Part shown: piece after piece, positions 37,292 to 45,252 of the stretch
How positions within the stretch are numbered: position 1 is the first letter of the stretch
Layout of the letters: each line of letters opens with the position of its first letter
Notes under the pieces: generated by a model
Database searches by the model: none
The model's input: only the letters and a program-made list of their open reading frames with translations
Told to the model about the DNA's origin: nothing
Position numbers and translations under genes: made by a program
Origin: an uncultured Draconibacterium sp.
GTDB lineage: Bacteria > Bacteroidota > Bacteroidia > Bacteroidales > Prolixibacteraceae
Length of the DNA: 64,000 bases
Reading direction: 5' to 3'
Assembly (NCBI RefSeq): GCF_913063105.1
Contig: NZ_CAJXYQ010000005.1
Span: 124,001 to 188,000 of the forward strand

Positions 37292-38536
37292 ATGCAAGTA
37301 AACAGGAGAAAATTTATTAATACAGCTTTAGTTGGAGGAGTAGCGACGGCACTTCCTTTTACTTCATGCAATTCTGATAATTTTGAAGAAATATATAAAA
37401 AGCTTGACAATGTAGTTAAGCTTCCGATTCTTAAAACAAAATTGTTCTCTGATGCTGTAATCATCGAATCAATCGATTTACTTGAATATAAAAACAACTT
37501 CCTGTGCCGTGTTCGCTCGAAGGATGGAGCCGAAGGTTTTTCATTTGGTAACAGTTCCATGAATGCCTTTTATCCAATATTTACAAAAAGGATAAAACCA
37601 TATTTTTTGGGTAAGGATGCCCGTAATTTGGAAGCGCTTCTGGATGAAGTTTACGTTTATAAGAGCAATTACAAACTTCAAAGTACCGCGTTATGGGTTC
37701 CGGTGGCTACACTTGAATTTGCTATTCTTGACTTGCTGGGTCGCATTGCAGGCAAACCCATGGGAGAGCTTATTGGTGAGATTCATAATCCTGAAATTAA
37801 ACTTTATCAAGCCAACAGTAAACGTGGTATTTCTGCTGAAGAAACAATGGATCAGTTGTTAAAACAGTTAGATGTATCTAAAGCCGAAGCTGTAAAATTT
37901 AAGGTTGGAGGGCGAATGAGTGCTCCTGAATTTCCAAAAGGGCGGTCTGAAAAACTAATTCCTTTGGTTCGAAAAACGTTAGGCGATGATATGGTAATTT
38001 CCGCCGACTCGAATGGATCGTATGATGTAAACGAAGCTATTCGAATTGGTAAAATAATGGAAGAACACAATTTCGATTTTTACGAAGAACCTGTGCCCTT
38101 CGATTGGTATGAGGAAACAAAACAGGTAGCTGATGCACTAGAAGTACCCATTGCGGGAGGCGAACAGGAAGGCAGCATGCGCAACTTCCGATGGTTGCTG
38201 GGAAACGACGCCATTCAGGTTTTACAAGCCGATATGTTCTATTTTGGAGGAATGATACGCTCGATGAAAGTTGCCCGGATGGCAAATGTTTTGGGTAAAG
38301 TACATACTCCGCATGTTTCAAATATCGGGTATGTTTACATGTTGCATTTTGTTTCGGCTCTTCCAAATGCAGGGAAATACCACGAGTTTAAATCGCCTTT
38401 TAACAAGGATATGTCGTTCGAGTGTAAAACATCGAGTTTGTTACCCGAAAACGGAAAAGTAAAAGTTCCAACCGATCCCGGTTTAGGAATTGATTTTGAA
38501 CCAGGATTTATTAATAAACACAAAATTGTAGAATGA
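37292..38536 (+). CDS. Exported enolase-superfamily (mandelate racemase/muconate lactonizing type) protein
   Basis: This 414-residue protein starts with a Tat-like signal (NRRKFINTALVGGVATALPF) ending in a lipobox-like FTSC, suggesting an exported lipoprotein. The barrel has the superfamily residues: K202-x-K204 (VKFKVGG), metal ligands D239 (SADSNGS), E265 (YEEPVPFD) and E291 (GGEQEG), and H338/H341 in KVHTPHV. Most relatives are cytoplasmic acid-sugar dehydratases or racemases, so export is unusual. Together with the exported Gfo/Idh protein it may act on a sugar acid or lactone before uptake. Its stop overlaps the next gene's ATG by four bases (ATGA), indicating translational coupling with DUF1593 copy 5. 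Confidence 0.87.
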   Translation: MQVNRRKFINTALVGGVATALPFTSCNSDNFEEIYKKLDNVVKLPILKTKLFSDAVIIESIDLLEYKNNFLCRVRSKDGAEGFSFGNSSMNAFYPIFTKRIKPYFLGKDARNLEALLDEVYVYKSNYKLQSTALWVPVATLEFAILDLLGRIAGKPMGELIGEIHNPEIKLYQANSKRGISAEETMDQLLKQLDVSKAEAVKFKVGGRMSAPEFPKGRSEKLIPLVRKTLGDDMVISADSNGSYDVNEAIRIGKIMEEHNFDFYEEPVPFDWYEETKQVADALEVPIAGGEQEGSMRNFRWLLGNDAIQVLQADMFYFGGMIRSMKVARMANVLGKVHTPHVSNIGYVYMLHFVSALPNAGKYHEFKSPFNKDMSFECKTSSLLPENGKVKVPTDPGLGIDFEPGFINKHKIVE

Positions 38537-39945
38537 AGCATTTATTAACCATTATACTGTTATTTATTGTGGCATCGCTTGGTGCCTCAGAGAAAATCCG
38601 GTTAATTGTTTTAACCGACATTGGGGGTGATCCCGACGACCAAATGTCGATGGTTCGGCTGATGACCTATGCCAATCATTTCGATATTGAAGGTCTGATT
38701 GCAACACCTCATGGGGGTAGAAATGAGGTTGAACCCGAATACATTGAAAAAATAGTCGAGGCTTACGGAAAAGTTCGCGATAACCTGGAATTGCATGAGA
38801 CCGGTTATCCAGGCGAAGACCAATTAAAAACGGTCATCTCAAAAAGTATTGAACTTGATAATATGGAATCGGTAGGAGAGGGGAATGACTCACCCGGTTC
38901 TGAACTGATAATTAAGGCGGTTGACAAAAAGGATGACCGTCCATTGTGGATTAATGTTTGGGGAGGTCCAAGTGTTTTGGCACAGGCTCTTTGGAAAGTC
39001 CGTGAAACACGGTCGCCGGATGAACTGGCAAAGTTTGTATCCAAACTTAGGATTTATGCTATTTCCGATCAGGATAACACAGGTCCCTGGATTCGGAAAG
39101 AATTTCCTGATTTGTTTTATATCGTTACTCCCGGTGTTAATGCTGGAGGAGGATTCCATCATGCTACCTGGATTGCCATTGGTGGCGATAAATTCCATGG
39201 GCGCTTTGGTGGTGCCGATTTTTCGTTGGTAACAAACGAGTGGCTCGACGAGCATGTTAGAAGTAAAGGCCCTTTGGGAGAAAGGTATCCACGTTGGAAA
39301 TTTATGATGGAAGGAGACACGCCTTCTTTTCTTTATTTAATTAATAATGGCTTAAATAATTCTGAACGACCCGACTGGGGTGGCTGGGGAGGACGCTACG
39401 AGCTGTACACTCCCAAAAACGAAAAGTGGTTTTTAGAACCTGAAACCCGTCCGATATGGACCAATGTGCAGGATGAAGTTTTAGGGAACGATGGCGAATG
39501 GCACACCACCAATCATGCAACCATCTGGCGCTGGCGTGAAGCTTATCAAAATGATTTTTCAGCACGTATGGATTGGACTATCAAATCGTACAACGAGGCA
39601 AACCACCCGCCTGTGGTAAAACTCGATCATCCTGAATACATTATAGCAAAACCTGGAGAGCGTGTCGATTTAAGCGCAACAGCTACAACCGACCCCGATG
39701 GAGATGAATTGTCGTTTAAATGGTTTTGTTATGAGGAGCCGGGTACACGCCGCATGTCAAATTCCAAAACCGGAGTGAAACATGAGATTGAAGATAGCGA
39801 TAAAGCTAAGGCCTGGTTAAAAGTAAAAACAAGCAGGGTAATGGCTCCGGGAACGGGAACCATGCACATTATATTGGCAGTAACTGATAATGGAACTCCC
39901 AGCCTTACTCGATATAAGCGGGTTATTATCGATGTAGTTAAATAG
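38533..39945 (+). CDS. DUF1593 nucleoside-hydrolase-like exported protein (copy 5 of 5)
   Basis: This 470-residue protein has a short signal peptide (LLTIILLFIVASLGAS). The metal loop LTDIGGDPDDQMSM (D29, D35, D36) puts it with copy 4. It also shares AISDQDNTGPWIRK, MMEGDTPSFLYL, WGGWGGRYEL and a C-terminal Ig-like domain with DPDGDELSFKWFCYEE. It overlaps the enolase-like gene by four bases, the closest coupling seen for any DUF1593 copy, and is followed by a GH105 gene. If DUF1593 proteins release a sugar, the adjacent exported oxidoreductase and enolase-like proteins could process the same product. That chain is speculative. Confidence 0.85.
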   Translation: MKHLLTIILLFIVASLGASEKIRLIVLTDIGGDPDDQMSMVRLMTYANHFDIEGLIATPHGGRNEVEPEYIEKIVEAYGKVRDNLELHETGYPGEDQLKTVISKSIELDNMESVGEGNDSPGSELIIKAVDKKDDRPLWINVWGGPSVLAQALWKVRETRSPDELAKFVSKLRIYAISDQDNTGPWIRKEFPDLFYIVTPGVNAGGGFHHATWIAIGGDKFHGRFGGADFSLVTNEWLDEHVRSKGPLGERYPRWKFMMEGDTPSFLYLINNGLNNSERPDWGGWGGRYELYTPKNEKWFLEPETRPIWTNVQDEVLGNDGEWHTTNHATIWRWREAYQNDFSARMDWTIKSYNEANHPPVVKLDHPEYIIAKPGERVDLSATATTDPDGDELSFKWFCYEEPGTRRMSNSKTGVKHEIEDSDKAKAWLKVKTSRVMAPGTGTMHIILAVTDNGTPSLTRYKRVIIDVVK

Positions 39946-39991
39946 ATACAATTGAAAATATAAAAATCAAAAATAATTTAAACAATTAGTT

Positions 39992-41365
39992 ATGAGTAAA
40001 TTTCTGAAAAAACAAACGTTTTTAGTGCTGTTAGCCTTATTGATTGCTTCGTCAATAATGGCACAAGACATTCCGGGGCGAATACCTGTATATGAAGTTC
40101 CGTATGAATATCCCGATGTTGAAGGTGTAAAAGAAGTATTAAACCGTGTTCGAGACTACTATGAATCTACTTGTGATTTCAGAATCATAGATGTTGAAAC
40201 CAATAAGGATATAACTGATTTTTCGAAACCCAATAAAAACGCCTTAATGTCACCCGGGTTTGCAGGTGAGTGGTCGTACACACATGGAGTTGTGCTTTCG
40301 GCTTTCGAATATATAGATGACGTAACAGGCGAAGAGGAATTTTTCGCTAACAATACAAAATTTTACGATTGGGTATTAGAATACTTACCTTATTTTAAGG
40401 AGCATGCAAAAGTATTTAATAAAGAAAAAGTTGGAAGTTGGAGCAGGCTGGCAAATTTCCATGCCCTGGATGATTGTGGCTCAATTGGTGCGGCAATGAT
40501 TAAAACTTACCTGAAAGATAAAAATGACGATTATTTACCTCTGATCAATCGGGTAGATGAACATGTTTCAAAAAATCAATTCCGCTTAGACGACGGAACG
40601 CTGGCTCGTCACCGCCCACAATATCAATCAATATGGGCTGATGATTTGTACATGAGTGTTCCCTTCCTGGCTAACATGGGCGTTCTTACCGGCGACAATA
40701 AGTATTTCGACGATGCAGCAAAGCAAATCCTTCAAATGGCTGAAAGGCTGTATATTCCTGAAAAAGAATTATTCGACCATGGTTGGAGTGTAACATCGGG
40801 CGATTACGACCCTCGTTTTTACTGGGGGCGTGCCAATGGCTGGACCTTAATGGCTATGGCTGAATTACTTGAACTGATGCCTGAAAATCATAAAGACCGC
40901 GGTGAAATCCTGCACCTGTATCGTTCAATGGTGCGCAGCATTGCAGCCCTTCAGGATGGTTCCGGATTCTGGCATAACATGCTCGATAAAACCAATACTT
41001 ATACTGAAACTTCATGTACTGCCATGTTTACTTTCGCTGTTGCAAAAGGAATAAACGAAGGGTGGATTAACCATGTTTATGGACCGGTTGCCTTAACCGG
41101 GTGGAATGCTATAACTACCCGTGTTTTGGAAAATGGTGCAGTTGATGGTACCTGCGAAGGCACCACTTTTGCCCACGATAATACGTATTATTATCACCGC
41201 GGAAAAAGCATTTATGCTACACACGGTTACGGTCCGGTGCTTTATGCCGGTGCAGAAATGCTTCGTTTGTTGCGAAACGAAAAAATTGAGGTGCAGAAGG
41301 CCCGTATTAATTCGCGAAATAGTACCTTTCATTATAAGTTAAAAAGCGAGTGGCCGAAAGAATAA
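39992..41365 (+). CDS. GH105-type unsaturated rhamnogalacturonyl hydrolase
   Basis: This 457-residue exported protein has a signal peptide ending IMAQ and the alpha/alpha-barrel motifs of GH105: ALDDCGSIGAAM, SIWADDLYMSVPFLANMG with the catalytic aspartate region, and WGRANGWTLMAMAELLELMP. These enzymes hydrate and remove the 4,5-unsaturated uronic acid left at the non-reducing end by pectate or rhamnogalacturonan lyases. It would thus finish products of the four PL1 and the PL10 enzymes. Related GH88 enzymes act on glycosaminoglycan products, but the context favours GH105. A second, lipoprotein GH105 lies on the other strand at 53960. Confidence 0.88.
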   Translation: MSKFLKKQTFLVLLALLIASSIMAQDIPGRIPVYEVPYEYPDVEGVKEVLNRVRDYYESTCDFRIIDVETNKDITDFSKPNKNALMSPGFAGEWSYTHGVVLSAFEYIDDVTGEEEFFANNTKFYDWVLEYLPYFKEHAKVFNKEKVGSWSRLANFHALDDCGSIGAAMIKTYLKDKNDDYLPLINRVDEHVSKNQFRLDDGTLARHRPQYQSIWADDLYMSVPFLANMGVLTGDNKYFDDAAKQILQMAERLYIPEKELFDHGWSVTSGDYDPRFYWGRANGWTLMAMAELLELMPENHKDRGEILHLYRSMVRSIAALQDGSGFWHNMLDKTNTYTETSCTAMFTFAVAKGINEGWINHVYGPVALTGWNAITTRVLENGAVDGTCEGTTFAHDNTYYYHRGKSIYATHGYGPVLYAGAEMLRLLRNEKIEVQKARINSRNSTFHYKLKSEWPKE

Positions 41366-41406
41366 TAAAATAGAACTATTTCTCTAACCGGAAAAGTTAG
41401 TTAAAA

Positions 41407-43269
41407 ATGATAATAAAACTTTCAGTAACTTTATTTGCCCTTGTTATAGTCGTATTTGCAATGGGGCAAGAGATTGATTTAAAAGAACCCGTTAAATATG
41501 TGGGAACCGATCATACCTCAAACAGCGATTATATAAATGGCTACCACGATGGGCAAATGCGTCCGGCTGTTGGTGTGCAAAATTACCAGATATTCAGAGC
41601 AAACCGAAGCTACCCCGAAAAATCGGATGGCTTGGGATGGACTTACAATCATGCACCCAACCTGGCCTATTGGAACAACCGATTTTATTGCCATTACTTG
41701 GCCAATCCAACCGGCGAACACATAGCGCCCGGAGCCACGTTAATAACTTCTTCGGCCGATGGAAAAAACTGGGATAAACCACAGCTGATATTTCCGATAT
41801 ATTATACGGCCGACAGCAATGCTAATATTAATTTTATGTATATGCACCAGCGCATGGGCTTTTATGTAGCACCAAACGGACGCTTGCTTACAATGGGTTT
41901 TTACGGAGCACATTATGGTGTTGGCGCAGGTCGTGTGGTACGCGAAATTTATGAAAACGGCGAGTTCGGCCCAATATATTTTATCCGAATTAATGATAAT
42001 TGGGAGAAGGAGTTAAGGTATCCGTTTTTTACAGAATCAGCTGATAGTGGTTTTGTGGCGGCCTGTAATGCCTTTTTAAACGATAAAGTGAGGCGTATGC
42101 AGTGGTGGGAAGAGCATCGGCTGGCTGAGGATCGAAAAGATTTTTTTCGTGTACCGCCAATTGATGGCAAGGAGCGACCGGGGCAGGCCTTTTGCTTTTA
42201 TACCCTCCCGGATAGTACCATCGTCGGATTTTTTAAAAGTCGTTGGGTAACCACATCAAACGATAATGGAAATACATGGACTGCACCCGTGCAATGCAAT
42301 ACATTAACCTATGGTGGTGCAAAAATCTGGGGCCAGCGTTTAGATAACGGTCAGTATGCCCTGGTTTATAATCCAACAAACAGCATGGCCCGTCATCCTT
42401 TAAGTATTGCCACAAGTAACGATGGCTTGCATTTTAATAACCTGCTAAATGTGCATACTGAAGTGCCGGTTAAACGTTTCTGGGGAATGGAAAAGCGGCC
42501 CGGGCCACAATACATGCGTGGTATTGTTGAGGGGAATGGTAATCCTCCGGGAGACGATATGTGGGTGGTTTACTCGGTGTCGAAAGAAGACATGTGGATT
42601 GCGCGAATTCCGGTACCCGTGCAGGGTGAGGTGACTCAGCCGGTAAACGATAATTTCAATGAAATGATTCCCGGAGGGGTAGTGGCCAATTGGAATATTT
42701 ACTCGCCACGCTGGTGCCCGGTTGAGGTCAGTAAATCGCCAAGTCATCCTGAAAATGTTCTTTGTTTAAAAGATGCCGACCTATACGACTATGCAAAAGC
42801 GGTGCGGGTATTCGCCCGAAAAGCGGAAAATACCATTCACTTTCAACTGTTTACTGAATCGAATCCTGAGCTGCTGGCTATTGAGTTACTAGCAGCCAAT
42901 GGAGCAAGGTGCATACAATTGCAATTAGACTCCAATGGGCAGTTATTGGCTAAAAATGGCGAGAATAGTTTAACAGAACTTTATGAGTTAAAGGCTGGCC
43001 AATGGGTAAGTGTTGATGTGTGGTTTAATGCGGAAAATGAGAAGTACCAGGTGAGTATTAATGGAAAAACGCTCGCTAAAGATTTTCAATTTGCGGCTGA
43101 AGGAAGTCCTGAACGCATAGAATTTCGCACCGGAGAATACCGTTTAACAGATGATGTGCAGAAATTTAAAAGTGGCGATAAGTATAAACCGGGCTGGGAT
43201 GAACCCGGTGCCGACGAAAGAGTTCCGGAAGCTGTTTTTTACCTGAAAGAATTTTATACAGAACGATAG
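41407..43269 (+). CDS. Exported BNR/sialidase-superfamily beta-propeller protein (copy B)
   Basis: This 620-residue protein is the last gene of the + strand unit. It aligns along its full length with copy A at 33908: the leader differs, but stretches such as GYHDGQM, QNYQI.RANRSYPEKSDG and GFFK.RWVTTS are shared almost without change, and the C-terminal sandwich keeps RTGEYRLTDDVQK. Residues diverge most in the sandwich (about 480-570). A signal peptide ends near FAMGQ. Retaining two copies implies dosage or split specificity between the core propellers and the binding domains. The substrate is unknown. Confidence 0.75.
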   Translation: MIIKLSVTLFALVIVVFAMGQEIDLKEPVKYVGTDHTSNSDYINGYHDGQMRPAVGVQNYQIFRANRSYPEKSDGLGWTYNHAPNLAYWNNRFYCHYLANPTGEHIAPGATLITSSADGKNWDKPQLIFPIYYTADSNANINFMYMHQRMGFYVAPNGRLLTMGFYGAHYGVGAGRVVREIYENGEFGPIYFIRINDNWEKELRYPFFTESADSGFVAACNAFLNDKVRRMQWWEEHRLAEDRKDFFRVPPIDGKERPGQAFCFYTLPDSTIVGFFKSRWVTTSNDNGNTWTAPVQCNTLTYGGAKIWGQRLDNGQYALVYNPTNSMARHPLSIATSNDGLHFNNLLNVHTEVPVKRFWGMEKRPGPQYMRGIVEGNGNPPGDDMWVVYSVSKEDMWIARIPVPVQGEVTQPVNDNFNEMIPGGVVANWNIYSPRWCPVEVSKSPSHPENVLCLKDADLYDYAKAVRVFARKAENTIHFQLFTESNPELLAIELLAANGARCIQLQLDSNGQLLAKNGENSLTELYELKAGQWVSVDVWFNAENEKYQVSINGKTLAKDFQFAAEGSPERIEFRTGEYRLTDDVQKFKSGDKYKPGWDEPGADERVPEAVFYLKEFYTER

Positions 43270-43270
43270 T

Positions 43271-43296
43271 CCCTGTTTGAAAAGGTTTGCACAGGG
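43271..43296. repeat. Short inverted repeat after the last + strand gene
   Basis: CCCTGT at 43271-43276 pairs with ACAGGG at 43291-43296, with partial pairing of the interior. An A-run rather than a T-run follows on the + strand, so it does not look like an intrinsic terminator for the + strand. It could block exonucleases at the 3' end. Confidence 0.35.
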
Positions 43297-43342
43297 TAAA
43301 AAAAATACCAAATGTATTTGAGGCACATTTTGCTATAAAAAA

Positions 43343-43390
43343 CTCGCCGGGATAGAAAGAAGTAAACTTACATTTTCTGATCCCGGCGAG
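43343..43390 (-). terminator. Rho-independent terminator of the sugar operon
   Basis: CTCGCCGGGAT (43343-43353) pairs perfectly with ATCCCGGCGAG (43380-43390), and the loop can pair further (AGAAA with TTTCT, GTAA with TTAC). On the - strand the stem is followed by TTTTTTATAG, a classical U-tract, 30 nt after the transketolase C stop. On the + strand only CTTTGTT follows, so termination of the opposing unit would be weaker. Confidence 0.88.
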
Positions 43391-43420
43391 CTTTGTTAAA
43401 AGTAAAAGTAGCAATGCCTT

Positions 43421-44368
43421 TTATTTCGCAAGCAATTTTTCAGCAGTTTGGGCAAGGCCTTCGGCATTTATGCCGTAATGATTAAAAATTTCCCCCTGCG
43501 ATCCGGCAATCGTATCTTCATCGGGTATGCCAACCAATTTAAAAGGTTTGTATATTTTTTCGGAGAACAGTATTGTTGCTACTGCTTCACCCAAGCCTCC
43601 GGCAATGCTGTGTTCTTCAACGGTAACTATACATTTGCATTTTTTAGCCGATTTAAGCACTGCAGCTGTATCGAGTGGTTTAACCGTATGCATGCTAATA
43701 ACTTCGGCACTTATGCCTTTCGAATTCAGCAGTTGGGCCGCTTCGTATGCCGGAAGTACTGTTTCGCCGCAAGCAATAAAGCTTACATCGTTACCCTCGC
43801 AAATGGTTGATGCTTTGCCTATTTTAAATTCTTTGTTAATACGAGGAAGGTGGGGCATTGCTTTTTTCCCGAATTTAATATAAACCGGTTTTTTGCTTTC
43901 CGCTGCGGCAATTATAGCTTCACGAGCTTCAAAGTTATCGGCAGGTATAACAATGTCTATGTTATTCATCGTTCGTAAAACGGCCACATCGTGCGTTGAG
44001 TGGTGTGTTGAGCCCAATGCACCGTAGCTTACCCCGGCGCTAATTCCAACCAATGCAACGGGTTGGTTAGAGTAGGCTACATCATTTTTTACCTGCTCCA
44101 AAGATCGTGCGGTTAAAAAGCAAGCCGGCGAAACAGCAAAAACGCTTTTCCCTGTAGAGGCCAGTCCTGCTGAAACTCCAACAAGATTTTGTTCAGCAAT
44201 ACCCACTTCAACTATTTGTTCAGGATGTTTTTCGGCATAGGGTACCAATTTCCCAGACCCTCGCGAGTCGCTGGTAACAGCCAGAATATTTTTATTTTGT
44301 ACGGCCAGTTCGCTTAAGGTTTCTGAAAATACTTCAAGGTTGGCCTTTCCCATACTTAATTTTTCCAT
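43421..44368 (-). CDS. Transketolase family, C-terminal (PYR plus C domain) subunit
   Basis: This 315-residue cytoplasmic subunit holds the pyrimidine-binding domain (about 1-170, with VGIAEQNLVGVSAGLA carrying the glutamate that activates the thiamine diphosphate ring) and the transketolase C-terminal domain (about 190-310, HTVKPLDTAAV and VTVEEHSIAGGLGEA). It works only with the N-terminal half encoded 5 nt upstream. Split transketolases transfer two-carbon ketol units; those placed next to a sugar isomerase and kinase are usually pathway-specific. AptA/AptB, the split apulose-4-phosphate transketolase of D-apiose catabolism, is the precedent I have in mind; whether this pair does that job is inference. 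It is the last gene of its operon. Confidence 0.92.
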   Translation of the reverse strand: MEKLSMGKANLEVFSETLSELAVQNKNILAVTSDSRGSGKLVPYAEKHPEQIVEVGIAEQNLVGVSAGLASTGKSVFAVSPACFLTARSLEQVKNDVAYSNQPVALVGISAGVSYGALGSTHHSTHDVAVLRTMNNIDIVIPADNFEAREAIIAAAESKKPVYIKFGKKAMPHLPRINKEFKIGKASTICEGNDVSFIACGETVLPAYEAAQLLNSKGISAEVISMHTVKPLDTAAVLKSAKKCKCIVTVEEHSIAGGLGEAVATILFSEKIYKPFKLVGIPDEDTIAGSQGEIFNHYGINAEGLAQTAEKLLAK

Positions 44369-44373
44369 CTTAT

Positions 44374-45225
44374 TTACTTAAACACAGTTAATTGTTCCAA
44401 TTCAGCTTCTATTTCTTTTACGGCTAAATCGTATTGATTGTCAGAAGGAACACCATGGTGCCATTTCTTTTCGTTTTCCATAAAACTTACTCCCTTGCCT
44501 TTTATCGTGTTGGCAATAACAAATGTAGGTTTGCCATTTTTTGCTGGTATTTTTTTTAATGTTTTGCGAAGTTCTGCAATATTGTTACCGTTGGTTTCCA
44601 CAACTTTCCACCCAAAAGCTTCCCATTTCTCAGCAATAGGATAGGGGCTGCAAACTTCGCGGTTTGGGCCGGTAATTTGTAGCGCATTATGGTCGAGAAT
44701 GGCTATCAGGTTATCAAGTTTATAGTGGGCTGCCATCATTGCTGCTTCCCAATTCGATCCTTCGGCCAGCTCACCATCGCCCAGGAGCGTAAATACGCGG
44801 TATGCGGCTTTGTCTTTTTTTGCAGCTAAAGCAATGCCTGCACTAATTGGTAAACCATGGCCCAACGCCCCGGTATTAAACTCCACGCCGGCAACTTTTC
44901 GGGTGGGATGCCCCATATATTTTGATTTGTATTGACAAAGCGTTTCAAGGTCGGTTTCAGGGAAAAAACCTTTGTCAGCCAAAACAACATATAAGGCTTC
45001 AACCGAGTGGCCTTTACTTTGTATAAATCGGTCGCGATTGCAATCTGAGAAATTCTCGGAGCCAACATTCATCACATCGTTGTATAAAACGTTTAAAATG
45101 TCGGTACACGAGAGGCTGCCTCCTGTATGTCCGGCTTTAGCCAATTTTATATATTTCAGCAGAGCTTTTCGATACTGAGCTGATTTAATTTCAAGTTCTT
45201 TATCTGTAAAATGCATCATATTCAA
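44374..45225 (-). CDS. Transketolase family, N-terminal (thiamine diphosphate-binding) subunit
   Basis: This 283-residue cytoplasmic subunit binds the diphosphate of thiamine through GDG (149-151) ... N180 (GDGELAEGSNWEAAMM, then ILDHN), and has the substrate-phosphate/active-site histidines in AGHTGGSLS and SKGHSVEALY. Its stop lies 5 nt before the C-subunit start. The length fits split transketolases and falls far short of the roughly 660-residue single-chain enzyme, so this is a natural split rather than a broken gene. It is 27 nt downstream of the isomerase gene. Confidence 0.92.
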   Translation of the reverse strand: MNMMHFTDKELEIKSAQYRKALLKYIKLAKAGHTGGSLSCTDILNVLYNDVMNVGSENFSDCNRDRFIQSKGHSVEALYVVLADKGFFPETDLETLCQYKSKYMGHPTRKVAGVEFNTGALGHGLPISAGIALAAKKDKAAYRVFTLLGDGELAEGSNWEAAMMAAHYKLDNLIAILDHNALQITGPNREVCSPYPIAEKWEAFGWKVVETNGNNIAELRKTLKKIPAKNGKPTFVIANTIKGKGVSFMENEKKWHHGVPSDNQYDLAVKEIEAELEQLTVFK

Positions 45226-45252
45226 TCTTAAACTTTGAACGTTTGTGTTGGC

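Noticed and set aside
14719-43269. Sialic-acid degradation by BNR proteins
   Set aside because: The propellers have Asp-box-like turns, but no sialic acid catabolic genes are present and the context is pectin.
43271-43296. Inverted repeat as terminator of the + strand unit
   Set aside because: The stem is short and an A-run, not a T-run, follows on the + strand.
43421-45225. Broken transketolase gene (frameshift)
   Set aside because: Each half has its own start, complete domains and a normal 5-nt spacer, which matches known split transketolases.
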